Shown here one piece after another: positions 37,415-52,100 of a stretch of DNA of 64,000 bases (position 1 is its first letter; every line of letters begins with the position of its first letter). A program made the translations under genes and the position numbers. This stretch comes from Crambe crambe (Eukaryota > Porifera > Demospongiae > Poecilosclerida > Crambeidae). The stretch spans positions 2,705,001-2,769,000 of the forward strand of contig OZ004590.1 in NCBI GenBank assembly GCA_963924555.1. The letters run 5' to 3'. The notes below the pieces were generated by a model. That model was given only the letters and a program-made list of their open reading frames with translations, made no database searches and had not been told where the DNA came from.

Positions 37415-40182
37415 AGCTATTGCTTGATTCACATGGGACCAATTATTGGTATCTATGTTGGTATACATACCTCTAAACTCGTGCAGTAAATACAGTAAAT
37501 TGTAGTTATGGCACATTAGCTATAATAGTCATAATAATTATATTTTCTCAGCCCATAGCTAGCTACAAGTAGCTACACAATGTAAAAATAATCATGCCAT
37601 TGTGAATCAACATTATTCACAGGACCCTTGTCTCCATGAACCTGTTTGCCTTCAAAGTTTATAGAATCACCTGGACTCCTGAGGTCAGACAGGAAGAAAC
37701 TTGCATGTAGCACAGGACCCTCGTCTCCATGAACCTGTTTGCCTTCAAAGTTTATAGAATCACCTGGACTCCTGAGGTCAGACAGGAAGAAACTTGCATG
37801 TAGTAGATTGTCGTGGAAGTGCGGAAGTTCTGGTATGGGATACCACTCATCTAGATACCTCTGCCACTTCATACTCCAGCCACACTACACTCTATGGTCT
37901 GCTTGTCCCACACTCTTTCACTACAGTGGCTATTGAGACATCAGGAGCAATTGGCCCATGCAGTTCCTGAAGGAGTTTGAGCTGGGTAGAAGGGTCAGAC
38001 AGCAGACTGAGGACAAGCGTGCAGCCTCATTCCTACTGCAGAGGATATCTGCGGCTGTTGTGTCAAAACTACGAAGAAGTTCAGAGGGTGACTGGTAATT
38101 TTCTTATTTCGTTTTTTTTTCCTCTGCTTTTTTTTGTTTGTTTAAAGTTTGTTTACATTCATAGCCATCATCTTAAACATCTTAAAAAGTAACAATTATG
38201 CAAATATAAACACAAATTATTTACCAGGTAGAGAAAAAAAATCAGCTACATAATAAGAAAAGAACAATAAGCATAATTATGAGAGATATTATCATGTAAG
38301 AATGATTGTGCATTTATAGAGTAAGAACTCAGATGAAGAAGCGTTAGCTATGGCCATATCGACAGAAATAATTATTTCACAGTTTTGATAGTAGCTAAAT
38401 CTAGAATATTTACTAGTTTTTACTCTTGAAATAACAATAACTTGCGATGACTGGTTCAATACCTGTAGTTATAAATTATAGAAACAACTATTATTAGCAG
38501 GTAGATAATAGTCTTAAATTATAATTGTGATGAATCCAACTTATTATTCATATTCATTATTATTATTATTAATTTTGATCACATGATATATGGAGAATCC
38601 AGATTGATTCCTTTATTCAAAAAATACATTGAAGAGCTATCTGCAGTGGCACCTTTATTTGTTATCTGTTTGAAGTGTTAGCTTTCAGCTGTAACAATTC
38701 TAGTCAAGATCATTCCCAACACCATGCTATAAATCAAAAATCAATTAATATGATTATAATTATAATGATCAATGATAGCTACATACCTCATTATAGTAAG
38801 TCAACAAGTAGTAGCAGGAAAAAAAACATCTGTTATAAAGTCTGCAAGTGTTTGAAGATGATATTAACCAGCAATGATCGACTGTACTACTGAAGTCAAA
38901 TCATTATATTGAAGCAACTTTTGATTGTCCGACATGTGCAATTGATAGATGGATAGGCTGTTGAGCCAGATTTGGAGAATATGCACATAGGCAACGGGAG
39001 ATTCCTAAAGATGTCAAATGCTGGTTGAATTTGATGTTTTAAATGATAATCAATTGCTAATTTTACACTCGATGGTTGATAAAAGTTGAATAGAAATCAC
39101 AATGACTCTAATCAAGTAGTGATTTAGCAGAAATAAACCAACAATGGTAAATCGATTTCAGGTGATATAGCTAAGCCTCAATGTAGGCAAGCATACATCA
39201 TTTCATCCCCTTACTTGTTTTGGCATAATGATGTGAAATATTCCAATAATCTGTAGCTAGAGAAGTGGACAAGAATTGTTCATTAGCTGGTATCCATAAT
39301 CTAAAGTTGCATTCTGCAGCTTGTTTCACACACAATTGGCTGAAGAGGAAGGAATGCTGTTGTTGAAATGTTAATGTTATTTGGACACCAGATATTCAAT
39401 AACATTAATTTACACAAGTATAAACAGTAAGTTATGAAAGCCACCAATTAATGGTTGATCCAGTCAAAATGACAAGAGTATAAGCAAAAGGTATCTGATC
39501 AGATGCAATGTAGAATAATGAAACTATTGTTTGATAAATCTTCAGAACTCAGTTAGAAAGGGTAGCAAATGTTTATTAGAAAGCTCACTGCAAAAAAAAA
39601 ACAGACGATAATGTGTAGTTTGAGGTTAGGGATCAAGACAACACTCCATCGTGGAGAAGAGCCAGTAATTAAAGTTGGATTAAGTTAATCGTAAGTTTGT
39701 TGAAACTCCATCACAGATTAGCTAACTTTTACTCATGAGATAACTGAATCTCAAAATGAGATAGTGGAGAAAAAATAAAAAAAAAAGTGGCTATGTCATT
39801 CAGGTGTGCATTGATGACGAAATAAGTGAAAAAAGAGAATAAATTGGACGGTAATAATTATGATAACTAATAGCATAGCAAAAGAAGACTAGTGGCAGGT
39901 AAGATGATGAGTATTCTTTTATTCTTCATTTTTCTTTTGATATTTCTTTTCTTTTCTTTTCTTTATTTATTTTTTTCTTTCGATTTTCTTTTTATAATTA
40001 TCTTGCTATGGATATGTTTTTTCATTGCTTGGAGCAAAATCAGTTAGCTAGCTACTGCATAAAGAGCAGGAAAAGAAAGGAAAAGGGGAGAAGTGCAACC
40101 AATAAGTAAGGATTTAGAATGATAATAGTTGTGGGGAGAAGCAAACAAACTAAACTACGTAGTGAATAGTGTAAGCTTTAAG
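37415..40182. repeat. Duplicated 3' flank of ankyrin-kinase gene B (copy 2)
   Basis: Collinear with 12,490-15,188 (copy 1). It differs by small indels, by a 93-bp tandem duplication at 37,618-37,803 that copy 1 lacks, and by the orientation of the segment at about 37,955-38,085. A short coding-like plus frame (FLKEFELGRRVRQQTEDKRA, then ASFLLQRISAAVV) crosses that segment, but it is reversed in copy 1 and not supported as a gene. Confidence 0.8.
37573..37872 (-). CDS. Exon-like frame with a tandemly duplicated 31-aa segment
   Basis: Leftward frame: MKWQRYLDEWYPIPELPHFH, then two copies of HASFFLSDLRSPGDSINFEG followed by KQVHGDEGPVL. The 93-bp DNA unit begins cacaggaccc at 37,618 and 37,711 and keeps the frame. 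I do not recognise the protein. The matching place in copy 1 keeps only the first 20 or so bases of the unit, so this may be a relic exon of a lost gene. Confidence 0.3.
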   Translation of the reverse strand: MKWQRYLDEWYPIPELPHFHDNLLHASFFLSDLRSPGDSINFEGKQVHGDEGPVLHASFFLSDLRSPGDSINFEGKQVHGDKGPVNNVDSQWHDYFYIV

Positions 40183-43100
40183 CTAAACTTTTCCTAGCTC
40201 AGAGATGATATCAGAGGCAGTTGGTCGGTCTTGTATCTGCTTTAAGCATTTCTTCACAAGGGAAAGGAACAGAGGGTGTTTAATGGAGCTCATTAGTCGA
40301 AATCTTTCCTCAGGAGGAGGTAGCACACCAGTGAACATCTCCATGATGAGAACTCCAAAGCTGAAGATGTCCATTTTGGGGGACTGTTGCTGAGGGTCAC
40401 TGGCTTCAGGGGCAGCATACGTGGGATTGCCAGGACCAGTAGTCTGAACCTTGTGCAGAAGGTTGACTGATCCATAGTCTGCCACTTTAGCTCTCCAACG
40501 ACTATTGGGCAGAGGTTCAAGAAGGACATTGGCACTACTGATGTCTCGATGGATGATGGGTTCTGGTTGCATCAAGTGGAGATAGTTGAGAGCTTTAGCC
40601 ACATCCACACATATGGAGGTGAGGACATTCACGGACAAATGCTGGTCTTCTTTTTCCAACTCTTTCCTGAGACTGGTGGGCATCAGCTCTGTAAGTATAA
40701 CCATCTCCCCTCTCAAGGTGGCACCGATGAACTGTATCAAGTTAGGATGACGTATTCTGGCAGCCATGTTCATCTCTCTCTTGAATAACTGTCTGTTGTG
40801 TTGAGAGAGGATTTGATGGTGAATGAGTTTAGCAGCCACACGTGTCCCTCTGAATAAAGCTACACTGACAGTAGCCCACCCTCCTCTCCCTAATTCTGGA
40901 CCTGCCAACTGGATCTCCTCCCTTCTCACAATCCACTGTGTCTCTAGTTGGGATAATTGCTCTTCATATAATTGTAGCCTCTGCTCATATTCTGCAGCTC
41001 TTTCATGATATCTCTGTTCTCTTTCTTCACATTCTGCTATAATAGCATTACATCTTTGCTCTGTCTCTCTTTCTAGTTGCAATTTTTGCAGCCTCAATCT
41101 CTGCTCATACTCTGCTATTTGTTCTAATTCTCTTAGCTTGTAGTTTTGGTCTAACTCTTTTAACCTTTCTGCATTTTCTTCATCTAGTTTCTCCTTGAGT
41201 ACAAGTCTTTCTTTGGAGGCCTCTTTTAATCTTTTCTCCAGCAATATACACTTCCTTTCAGCTTCTTTGGCCCTCTTTTCACTTATTTCCACTAATGTAT
41301 CTGTTTGCTTGGATGCTTTTTCTTTGTATGGCAAATTTTCCACAAAATTTGTCGATCTCTTAGCAGTGCAGACTAATTTACTCGCAATTTCTTCACTTTT
41401 AACACTTCTTTCTATAGAAATTTTTTGATCTTGTGTATTCTCCAAAGCTTTTTTAAGGAAATTTACTATAGTTGAATCACCTTTCAAAATGGCAATATCA
41501 AGTGAAGATTTTTGATTTTCATCCATGCATGAAGGGTCACAGTGCTGAGTGTCAATGAGATATTGTATGACATCAAGATGACCATTTTGACAGGCATGAT
41601 GAAGAGGTATTCTACTCCATCGACCCCTACTATTAGGATCACACTTTAAGTCTTCAATGAAGTACTTGACGACAGCCAATCTCCCATTAAGAGCAGCAAG
41701 GTGAAGAGGTGTGTTGCTGTCCTTGTTCTTGGACAATGGGTCACATTTGTGTTCCACAGTGAGGTACTTCACTGTGGCTAAGTGACCATTCGAACTGGCA
41801 CGGTGTAAGGGAGTGTATCCATCTTCATCTGTGCATGAAGGGTCACAGTGCTGAGTGTCAATGAGATACTGTATGACATCGAGATGACCATTTTCACTGG
41901 CATGATGAAGAGGTATTCTACCCCATCGACCCCTACTATTAGGATCACACTTTAGGTCTTCAATGAAGTACTTGACGACAGCCAATCTCCCATTAAGAGC
42001 AGAAAGGTGAAGAGGTGTGTTGCTGTCCTTGTTCTTGGACAATGGGTCACATTTGTGTTCCACAGTGAGGTACTTCACTGTGGCTAAGTGACCATTCGAA
42101 TTGGCATGGTGTAAGGGAGTAATGAGATACTGTATGACATCGAGATGACCATTTTCACTGGCATGATGAAGAGGTATTCTACCCCATTTACCCCTACTAT
42201 TAGGATCACACTTTAAGTCTTCAATGAAGTACTTGACGACAGCCAATCTCCCATTATGAGCAGCAAAGTGAAGAGGTGTGTTGCTGTCCTTGTTCTTGGA
42301 CAATGGGTCACATTTGTGTTCCACAGTGAGGTACTTCACTGTGGCTAAGTGACCATTCGAACTGGCATGGTGTAAGGGAGTGTATTCATCTTTATCTGTG
42401 CATGAAGGGTCACAGTGCTGAGTGTCAATGAGATACTGTATGACATCGAGATGACCATTTTCACTGGCATGATGAAGAGGTATTCTACCCCATCGACCCC
42501 TACTATTAGGATCACACTTTAAGTCTTCAATGAAGTACTTGACGACAGCCAATCTCCCATTAAGAGCAGCAAAGTGAAGAGGTGTGTTGCTGTCCTTGTT
42601 CTTGGACAATGGGTCACATTTGTGTTCCACAGTGAGGTACTTCACTGTGGCTAAGTGACCATTCGAACTGGCATGGTGTAAGGGAGTGTATCCATCTTTA
42701 TCTGTGCATGAAGGGTCACAGTGCTGAGTGTCAATGAGATACTGTATGACATCGAGATGACCATTTTCACTGGCATGATGAAGAGGTATTCTATCCCATC
42801 GACCCCTACTATTAGGATCACACTTTAAGTCTTCAATGAAGTACTTGACGACAGCCAATCTCCCATTAAGAGCAGCAAAGTGAAGAGGTGTGTTGCTGTC
42901 CTTGTTCTTGGACAATGGGTCACATTTATGTTCCACAGTGAGGTACTTCACTGTGGCTAAGTGACCATTCGAACTGGCATGGTGTAAGGGAGTGTATCCA
43001 TCTTCATCTGTGCATGAAGGGTCACAGTGCTGAGTGTCAATGAGATACTGTATGACATCGAGATGACCATTTTCACTGGCATGATGAAGAGGTATTCTAT

Positions 43101-46100
43101 CCCATTGACCTCTATTATTAGGATCACACTTTAAGTCTTCAATGAAGTACTTGACGACAGCATATCTCCCATTAAGAGCAGCAAAGTGAAGAGGTGTGTT
43201 GTTGTCTTTGTTCTTGGACAATGGATCACATTTGTGTTGCACAGTGAGGTACTTCACTGTGGCTAAGTGACCATTCAAACTGGCACGGTGTAAGGGAGTG
43301 TATCCATCTTCATCTGTGCATGAAGGGTCACAGTGCTGAGTGTCAATGAGATACTGTATGACATCGAGATGACCATTTTCACTGGCATGATGAAGAGGTA
43401 TTCTACCCCATCGACCCCTACTATTAGGATCACACTTTAAGTCTTCAATGAAGTACTTGACGACAGCCAATCTCCCATTAAGAGCAGCAAGGTGAAGAGG
43501 TGTGTTGCTGTCCTTGTTCTTGGACAATGGGTCACATTTGTGTTCCACAGTGAGGTACTTCACTGTGGCTAAGTGACCATTCGAACTGGCATGGTGTAAG
43601 GGAGTGTATTTGTTTTCATTTGTGCATGAAGGGTCACAGTGCTGAGTGTCAATGAGATACTGTATGACATCGAGATGACCATTTTCACTGGCATGATGAA
43701 GAGGTATTCTATCCCATTGACCTCTATTATTAGGATCACACTTTAAGTCTTCAATGAAGTACTTGACGACAGCCAATCTCCCATTAAGAGCAGCAAAGTG
43801 AAGAGGTGTGTTGTGGTCTTTGTTCTTGGACAATGGATCACATTTGTGTTGCACAGTGAGGTACTTCACTGTGGCTAAGTAACCATTCGAACTGGCATGG
43901 TGTAAGGGAGTGTATCCATCTTTATCTGTGCATGAAGGGTCACAGTGCTGAGTGTCAATGAGATACTGTATGACATCGAGATGACCATTTTCACTGGCAT
44001 GATGAAGAGGTATTCTACCCCATCGACCCCTACTATTAGGATCACACTTTAAGTCTTCAATAAAGTACTTGATGACAGCCAATCTCCCATTAAGAGCAGC
44101 AAGGTGAAGAGGTGTGTTGCTGTCCTTGTTTTTGGACAATGGGTCACATTTATGTTCCACAGTGAGGTACTTCACTGTGGCTAAGTGACCATTCGAACTG
44201 GCATGGTGTAAGGGAGTGTCTCTGTCTTCATCTGTGCATGAAGGGTCACAGTGCTGAGTGTCAATGAGATACTGTATGACATCGAGATGACCATTTTTAC
44301 TGGCATCATGAAGAGGTATTCTATCCCATTGACCTCTATTATTAGGATCACACTTTAAGTCTTCAATGAAGTACTTGACGACAGCCAATCTCCCATTAAG
44401 AGCAGCAAGGTGAAGAGGTGTGTTGCTGTCCTTGTTCTTGGACAATGTGTCACATTTGTGTTCCACAGTGAGGTACTTCACTGTGGCTAAGTGACCATTC
44501 AAACTGGCATGGTGTAAGGGAGTGTATTTGTTTTCATTTGTGCATGAAGGGTCACAGTGCTGAGTGTCAATGAGATACCGTATGACATCGAGATGACCAT
44601 TTTCACTGGCATGATGAAGAGGTATTCTATCCCATTGACCTCTATTATTAGGATCACACTTTAAGTCTTCAATGAAGTACTTGACGACAGCCAATCTCCC
44701 ATTAAGAGCAGCAAAGTGAAGAGGTGTGTTGTTGTCTTTGTTCTTGGACAATGGATCACATTTGTGTTGCACAGTGAGGTACTTCACTGTGGCTAAGTGA
44801 CCATTCAAACTGGCACGGTGTAAGGGAGTGTATCCATCTTCATCTGTGCATGAAGGGTCACAGTGCTGAGTGTCAATGAGATACTGTATGACATCGAGAT
44901 GACCATTTTCACTGGCATGATAAAGAGGTATTCTACCCCATCGACCCCTACTATTAGGATCACACTTTAAGTCTTCAATGAAGTACTTGACGACAGCCAA
45001 TCTCCCATTAAGAGCAGCAAAGTGAAGAGGTGTGTTGTTGCCTTTGTTCTTGGACAATGCATCACATTTGTGTTGCACAGTGAGGTACTTCACTGTGGCT
45101 AAGTGACCATTCAAACTGGCACAGTGTAAGGGAGTGTATCCATCTTTATCTGTGCATGAAGGGTCACAGTGCTGAGTGTCAATGAGATACTGTATGACAT
45201 CGAGATGACCATTTTCACTGGCATGAAGAGGTATTCTACCCCATCGACCCCTACTATTAGGATCACACTTTAAGTCTTCAATGAAGTACTTGACGACAGC
45301 CAATCTCCCATTAAGAGCAGCAAGGTGAAGAGGTGTGTTGCTGTCCTTGTTCTTGGACAATGGGTCACATTTGTGTTCCACAGTGAGGTACTTCACTGTG
45401 GCTAAGTGACCATTCGAACTGGCATGGTGTAAGGGAGTGTATTTGTTTTCATTTGTGCATGAAGGGTCACAGTGCTGAGTGTCAATGAGATACCGTATGA
45501 CATCGAGATGACCATTTTCACTGGCATGATGAAGAGGTATTCTATCCCATTGACCTCTATTATTAGGATCACACTTTAAGTCTTCAATGAAGTACTTGAC
45601 GACAGCCAATCTCCCATTAAGAGCAGCAAAGTGAAGAGGTGTGTTGTTGTCTTTGTTCTTGGACAATGGATCACATTTGTGTAGCACAGTGAGGTACTTC
45701 ACTGTGGCTAAGTGACCATTCGAACTGGCACGGTGTAAGGGAGTGTATCCATCTTCATCTGTGCATGAAGGGTCACAGTGCTGAGTGTCAATGAGATACT
45801 GTATGACATCGAGATGACCATTTTCACTGGCATGATGAAGAGGTATTCTACCCCATCGACCCCTACTATTAGGATCACACTTTAAGTCTTCAATGAAGTA
45901 CTTGACGACAGCCAATCTCCCATTAAGAGCAGCAAAGTGAAGAGGTGTGTTGTTGTCTTTGTTCTTGGACAATGGATCACATTTGTGTTGCACAGTAAGG
46001 TACTTCACTGTGGCTAAGTGACCATTCAAACTGGCATGGTGTAAGGGAGTGTATTTGTTTTCATTTGTGCATGAAGGGTCACAGTGCTGAGTGTCAATGA

Positions 46101-49100
46101 GATACTGTATGACATCGAGATGACCATTTTCACTGGCATGATGAAGAGGTATTCTATCCCATTGACCTCTATTATTAGGATCACACTTTAAGTCTTCAAT
46201 GAAGTACTTGACGACAGCCAATCTCCCATTAAGAGCAGCAAAGTGAAGAGGTGTGTTGTTGTCTTTGTTCTTGGACAATGGATCACATTTGTGTTCCACA
46301 GTGAGGTACTTCACTGTGGCTAAGTGACCATTCGAACTGGCACGGTTTAAGGGAGTGTATCCATCTTCATCTGTGCATGAAGGGTCACAGTGCTGAGTGT
46401 CAATGAGATACTGTATGACATCGAAATGACCATTTTCACTGGCATGATGAAGAGGTATTCTACCCCATCGACCCCTACTATTAGGATCACACTTTAAGTC
46501 TTCAATGAAGTACTTGACGACAGCCAATCTCCCATTAAGAGCAGCAAGGTGAAGAGGTGTGCTGCTGTCCTTGTTCTTGGACAATGGGTCACATTTGTGT
46601 TCCACAGTGAGGTACTTCACTGTGGCTAAGTGACCATTCGAACTGGCACGGTGTAAGGGAGTGTATTTGTTTTCATCTGTGCATGAAGGGTTACAGTGCT
46701 GAGTGTCAATAAGATACTTTATGACATCGAGATGACCATTTTCACTGGCATGATGAAGAGGTATTCTACCCCATCGACCCCTACTATTAAGATCACACTT
46801 TAAGTCTTCAATGAAGTACTTGACGACAGCCAATCTCCCATTAAGAGCAGCAAGGTGAAGAGGTGTGTTGCTGTCCTTGTTCTTGGACAATGGGTCACAT
46901 TTGTGTTCCACAGTGAGGTACTTCACTGTGGCTAAGTGACCATTCGAACTGGCACGGTGTAAGGGAGTGTATTTGTTTTCATCTGTGCATGAAGGGTCAC
47001 AGTGCTGAGTGTCAATGAGATACTGTATGACATTGAGATGACCATTTTCACTGGCATGATGAAGAGGTATTCTATCCCATTGACCTCTATTATTAGGATC
47101 ACATTTTAAGTCTTCAATGAAGTACTTGACGACAGCCAATCTCCCATTAAGAGCAGCAAAGTGAAGAGGTGTGTTGTTGTCTTTGTTCTTGGACAATGGA
47201 TCACATTTGTGTTCCACAGTGAGGTACTTCACTGTGCCATTCGAACTGGCACGGTGTAAGGGAGTGTATCCATCTTCATCTGTGCATGAAGGGTCACAGT
47301 GCTGAGTGTCAATGAGATACTGTATGACATCGAGATGACCATTTTCACTGGCATGATGAAGAGGTATTCTACCCCATCGACCCCTACTATTAGGATCACA
47401 CTTTAAGTCTTCAATGAAGTACTTGACGACAGCCAATCTCCCATTAAGAGCAGCAAGGTGAAGAGGTGTGTTGCTGTCCTTGTTCTTGGACAATGGGTCA
47501 CATTTGTGTTCCACAGTGAGGTACTTCACTGTGGCTAAGTGATCATTCGAACTGGCACGGTGTAAGGGAGTGTATTTGTTTTCATCTGTGCATGAAGGGT
47601 CACAGTGCTGAGTGTCAATGAGATACTGTATGACATCGAGATGACCATTTTCACTGGCATGATGAAGAGGTATTCTACCCCATCGACCCCTACTATTAAG
47701 ATCACACTTTAAGTCTTCAATGAAGTACTTGACGACAGCCAATCTCCCATTAAGAGCAGCAAGGTGAACAGGTGTGTTGCTGTCCTTGTTCTTGGACAAT
47801 GGGTCACATTTGTGTTCCACAGTGAGGTACTTCACTGTGGCTAAGTGACCATTCGAACTGGCACGGTGTAAGGGAGTGTATTTGTTTTCATCTGTGCATG
47901 AAGGGTCACAGTGCTGAGTGTCAATGAGATACTGTATGACATTGAGATGACCATTTTCACTGGCATGATAAAGAGGTATTCTATCCCATTGACCTCTATT
48001 ATTAGGATCACATTTTAAGTCTTCAATGAAGTACTTGATGACAGCCAATCTCCCATTAAGAGCAGCAAAGTGAAGAGGTGTGTTGTTGTCCTTGTTCTTG
48101 GACAATGGATCACATTTGTGTTCCACAGTGAGGTACTTCACTGTGGCTAAGTGACCATTCGAACTGGCACGGTGTAAGGGAGTGTATCCATCTTCATCTG
48201 TGCATGAAGGGTCACAGTGCTGAGTGTCAATGAGATACTGTATGACATCGAGATGACCATTTTCACTGGCATGATGAAGAGGTATCCTACCCCATCGACC
48301 CCTACCATTAGGATCACACTTTAAGTCTTCAATGAAGTACTTGACGACAGCCAATCTCCCATTAAGAGCAGCAAGGTGAAGAGGTGTGTTGCTGTCCTTG
48401 TTCTTGGACAATGGGTCACATTTGTGTTCCACAGTGAGGTACTTCACTGTGGCTAAGTGACCATTCGAACTGGCACGGTGTAAGGGAGTGTATTTGTTTT
48501 CATCTGTGCATGAAGGGTCACAGTGCTGAGTGTCAATGAGATACTGTATGACATTGAGATGACCATTTTCACTGGCATGATGAAGAGGTATTCTATCCCA
48601 TTGACTTCTATTATTAGGATCACACTTTAAGTCTTCAATGAAGTACTTGACGACAGCCAATCTCCCATTAAGAGCAGCAAAGTGAAGAGGTGTGTTGTTG
48701 TCTTTGTTCTTGGACAATGGATCACATTTGTGTTCCACAGTGAGGTACTTCACTGTGGCTAAGTGACCATTCGAACTGGCACGGTGTAAGGGAGTGTATC
48801 CATCTTCATCTGTGCATGAAGGGTCACAGTGCTGAGTGTCAATGAGATACTGTATGACATTGAGATGACCATTTTCACTGGCATGATGAAGAGGTATTCT
48901 ACCCCATCGACCCCTACCATTAGGATCACACTTTAAGTCTTCAATGAAGTACTTGACGACAGCCAATCTCCCATTAAGAGCAGCAAGGTGAAGAGGTGTG
49001 TTGCTGTCCTTGTTCTTGGACAATGGGTCACATTTGTGTTGCACAGTGAGGTACTTCACTGTGGCTAAGTGACCATTCGAACTGGCACGGTGTAAGGGAG

Positions 49101-52100
49101 TGTATTTGTTTTCATCTGTGCATGAAGGGTCACAGTGCTGAGTGTCAATGAGATACTGTATGACATTGAGATGACCATTTTCACTGGCATGATGAAGAGG
49201 TATTCTATCCCATTGACTTCTATTATTAGGATCACACTTTAAGTCTTCAATGAAGTACTTGACGACAGCCAATCTCCCATTAAGAGCAGCAAAGTGAAGA
49301 GGTGTGTTGTTGTCTTTGTTCTTGGACAATGGATCACATTTGTGTTCCACAGTGAGGTACTTCACTGTGGCTAAGTGACCATTCGAACTGGCACGGTGTA
49401 AGGGAGTGTATCCATCTTCATCTGTGCATGAAGGGTCACAGTGCTGAGTGTCAATGAGATACTGTATGACATTGAGATGACCATTTTCACTGGCATGATG
49501 AAGAGGTATTCTACCCCATCGACCCCTACCATTAGGATCACACTTTAAGTCTTCAATGAAGTACTTGACGACAGCCAATCTCCCATTAAGAGCAGCAAGG
49601 TGAAGAGGTGTGTTGCTGTCCTTGTTCTTGGACAATGGGTCACATTTGTGTTCCACAGTGAGGTACTTCACTGTGGCTAAGTGACCATTCGAACTGGCAC
49701 GGTGTAAGGGAGTGTATTTGTTTTCATCTGTGCATGAAGGGTCACAGTGCTGAGTGTCAATGAGATACTGTATGACATCGAGATGACTATTTTCACTGGC
49801 ATGATGAAGAGGTATTCTATCCCATTGACCTCTATTATTAGGATCACACTTTAAGTCTTCAATGAAGTACTTGACGACAGCCAATCTCCCATTAAGAGCA
49901 GCAAAGTGAAGAGGTGTGTTGTTGTCTTTGTTCTTGGACAATGGATCACATTTGTGTTCCACAGTGAGGTACTTCACTGTGGCTAAGTGACCATTCGAAC
50001 TGGCACGGTGTAAGGGAGTGTATCCATCTTCATCTGTGCATGAAGGGTCACAGTGCTGAGTGTCAATGAGATACTGTATGACATCGAGATGACCATTTTC
50101 ACTGGCATGATGAAGAGGTATTCTACCCCATCGACCCCTACTATTAAGATCATACTTTAAGTCTTCAATGAAGTACTTGACGACAGCCAATCTCCCATTA
50201 AGAGCAGCAAGGTGAAGAGGTGTGTTGCTGTCCTTGTTCTTGGACAATGGGTCACATTTGTGTTCCACAGTGAGGTACTTCACTGTGGCTAAGTGACCAT
50301 TCGAACTGGCACGGTGTAAGGGAGTGTATTTGTTTTCATCTGTGCATGAAGGGTCACAGTGCTGAGTGTCAATGAGATACTGTATGACATTGAGATGACC
50401 ATTTTCACTGGCATGATGAAGAGGTATTCTATCCCATTGACCTCTATTATTAGGATCACATTTTAAGTCTTCAATGAAGTACTTGACGACAGCCAATCTC
50501 CCATTAAGAGCAGCAAAGTGAAGAGGTGTGTTGTTGTCTTTGTTCTTGGACAATGGATCACATTTGTGTTCCACAGTGAGGTACTTCACTGTGCCATTCG
50601 AACTGGCACGGTGTAAGGGAGTGTATCCATCTTCATCTGTGCATGAAGGGTCACAGTGCTGAGTGTCAATGAGATACTGTATGACATCGAGATGACCATT
50701 TTCACTGGCATGATGAAGAGGTATTCTACCCCATCGACCCCTACTATTAGGATCACACTTTAAGTCTTCAATGAAGTACTTGACGACAGCCAATCTCCCA
50801 TTAAGAGCAGCAAGGTGAAGAGGTGTGTTGCTGTCCTTGTTCTTGGACAATGGGTCACATTTGTGTTCCACAGTGAGGTACTTCACTGTGGCTAAGTGAT
50901 CATTCGAACTGGCACGGTGTAAGGGAGTGTATTTGTTTTCATCTGTGCATGAAGGGTCACAGTGCTGAGTGTCAATGAGATACTGTATGACATCGAGATG
51001 ACCATTTTCACTGGCATGATGAAGAGGTATTCTATCCCATTGACCTCTATTATTAGGATCACACTTTAAGTCTTCAATGAAGTACTTGACGACAGCCAAT
51101 CTCCCATTAAGAGCAGCAAAGTGAAGAGGTGTGTTGTTGTTTTTGTTCTTGGACAATGGATCACATTTGTGTTCCACAGTGAGGTACTTCACTGTGGCTA
51201 AGTGACCATTCGAACTGGCACGGTGTAAGGGAGTGTATCCATCTTCATCTGTGCATGAAGGGTCACAGTGCTGAGTGTCAATGAGATACTGTATGACATC
51301 GAGATGACCATTTTCACTGGCATGATGAAGAGGTATTCTACCCCATCGACCCCTACTATTAGGATCACACTTTAAGTCTTCAATGAAGTACTTGACGACA
51401 GCCAATCTCCCATTAAGAGCAGCAAGGTGAAGAGGTGTGTTGCTGTCCTTGTTCTTGGACAATGGGTCACATTTGTGTTCCACAGTGAGGTACTTCATTG
51501 TGGCTAAGTGACCATTCGAACTGGCACGGTGTAAGGGAGTGTATTTGTTTTCATCTGTGCATGAAGGGTCACAGTGCTGAGTGTCAATGAGATACTGTAT
51601 GACATCGAGATGACCATTTTCACTGGCATGATGAAGAGGTATTCTATCCCATTGACCTCTATTATTAGGATCACACTTTAAGTCTTCAATGAAGTACTTG
51701 ACGACAGCCAATCTCCCATTAAGAGCAGCAAAGTGAAGAGGTGTGTTGTTGTCTTTGTTCTTGGACAATGGATCACATTTGTGTTCCACAGTGAGGTACT
51801 TCACTGTGGCTAAGTGACCATTCGAACTGGCACAGTGTAAAGGAGTGTATCCATCTTCATTTGTGCATGAAGGGCCACAGTGCTGAGTGTCAATGAGATA
51901 CTGTATGACATCGAGATGACCATTTTCACTGGCATGATGAAGAGGTATTCTACCCCATCGATCCCTACTATTAGGATCACACTTTAAGTCTTCAATGAAG
52001 TACTTGACGACAGCCAATCTCCCATTAAGAGCAGCAAAATGAAGAGGTGTGTTGTTGTCCTTGTTCTTGGACAATGGGTCACATTTGTGTTCCACAGTGA

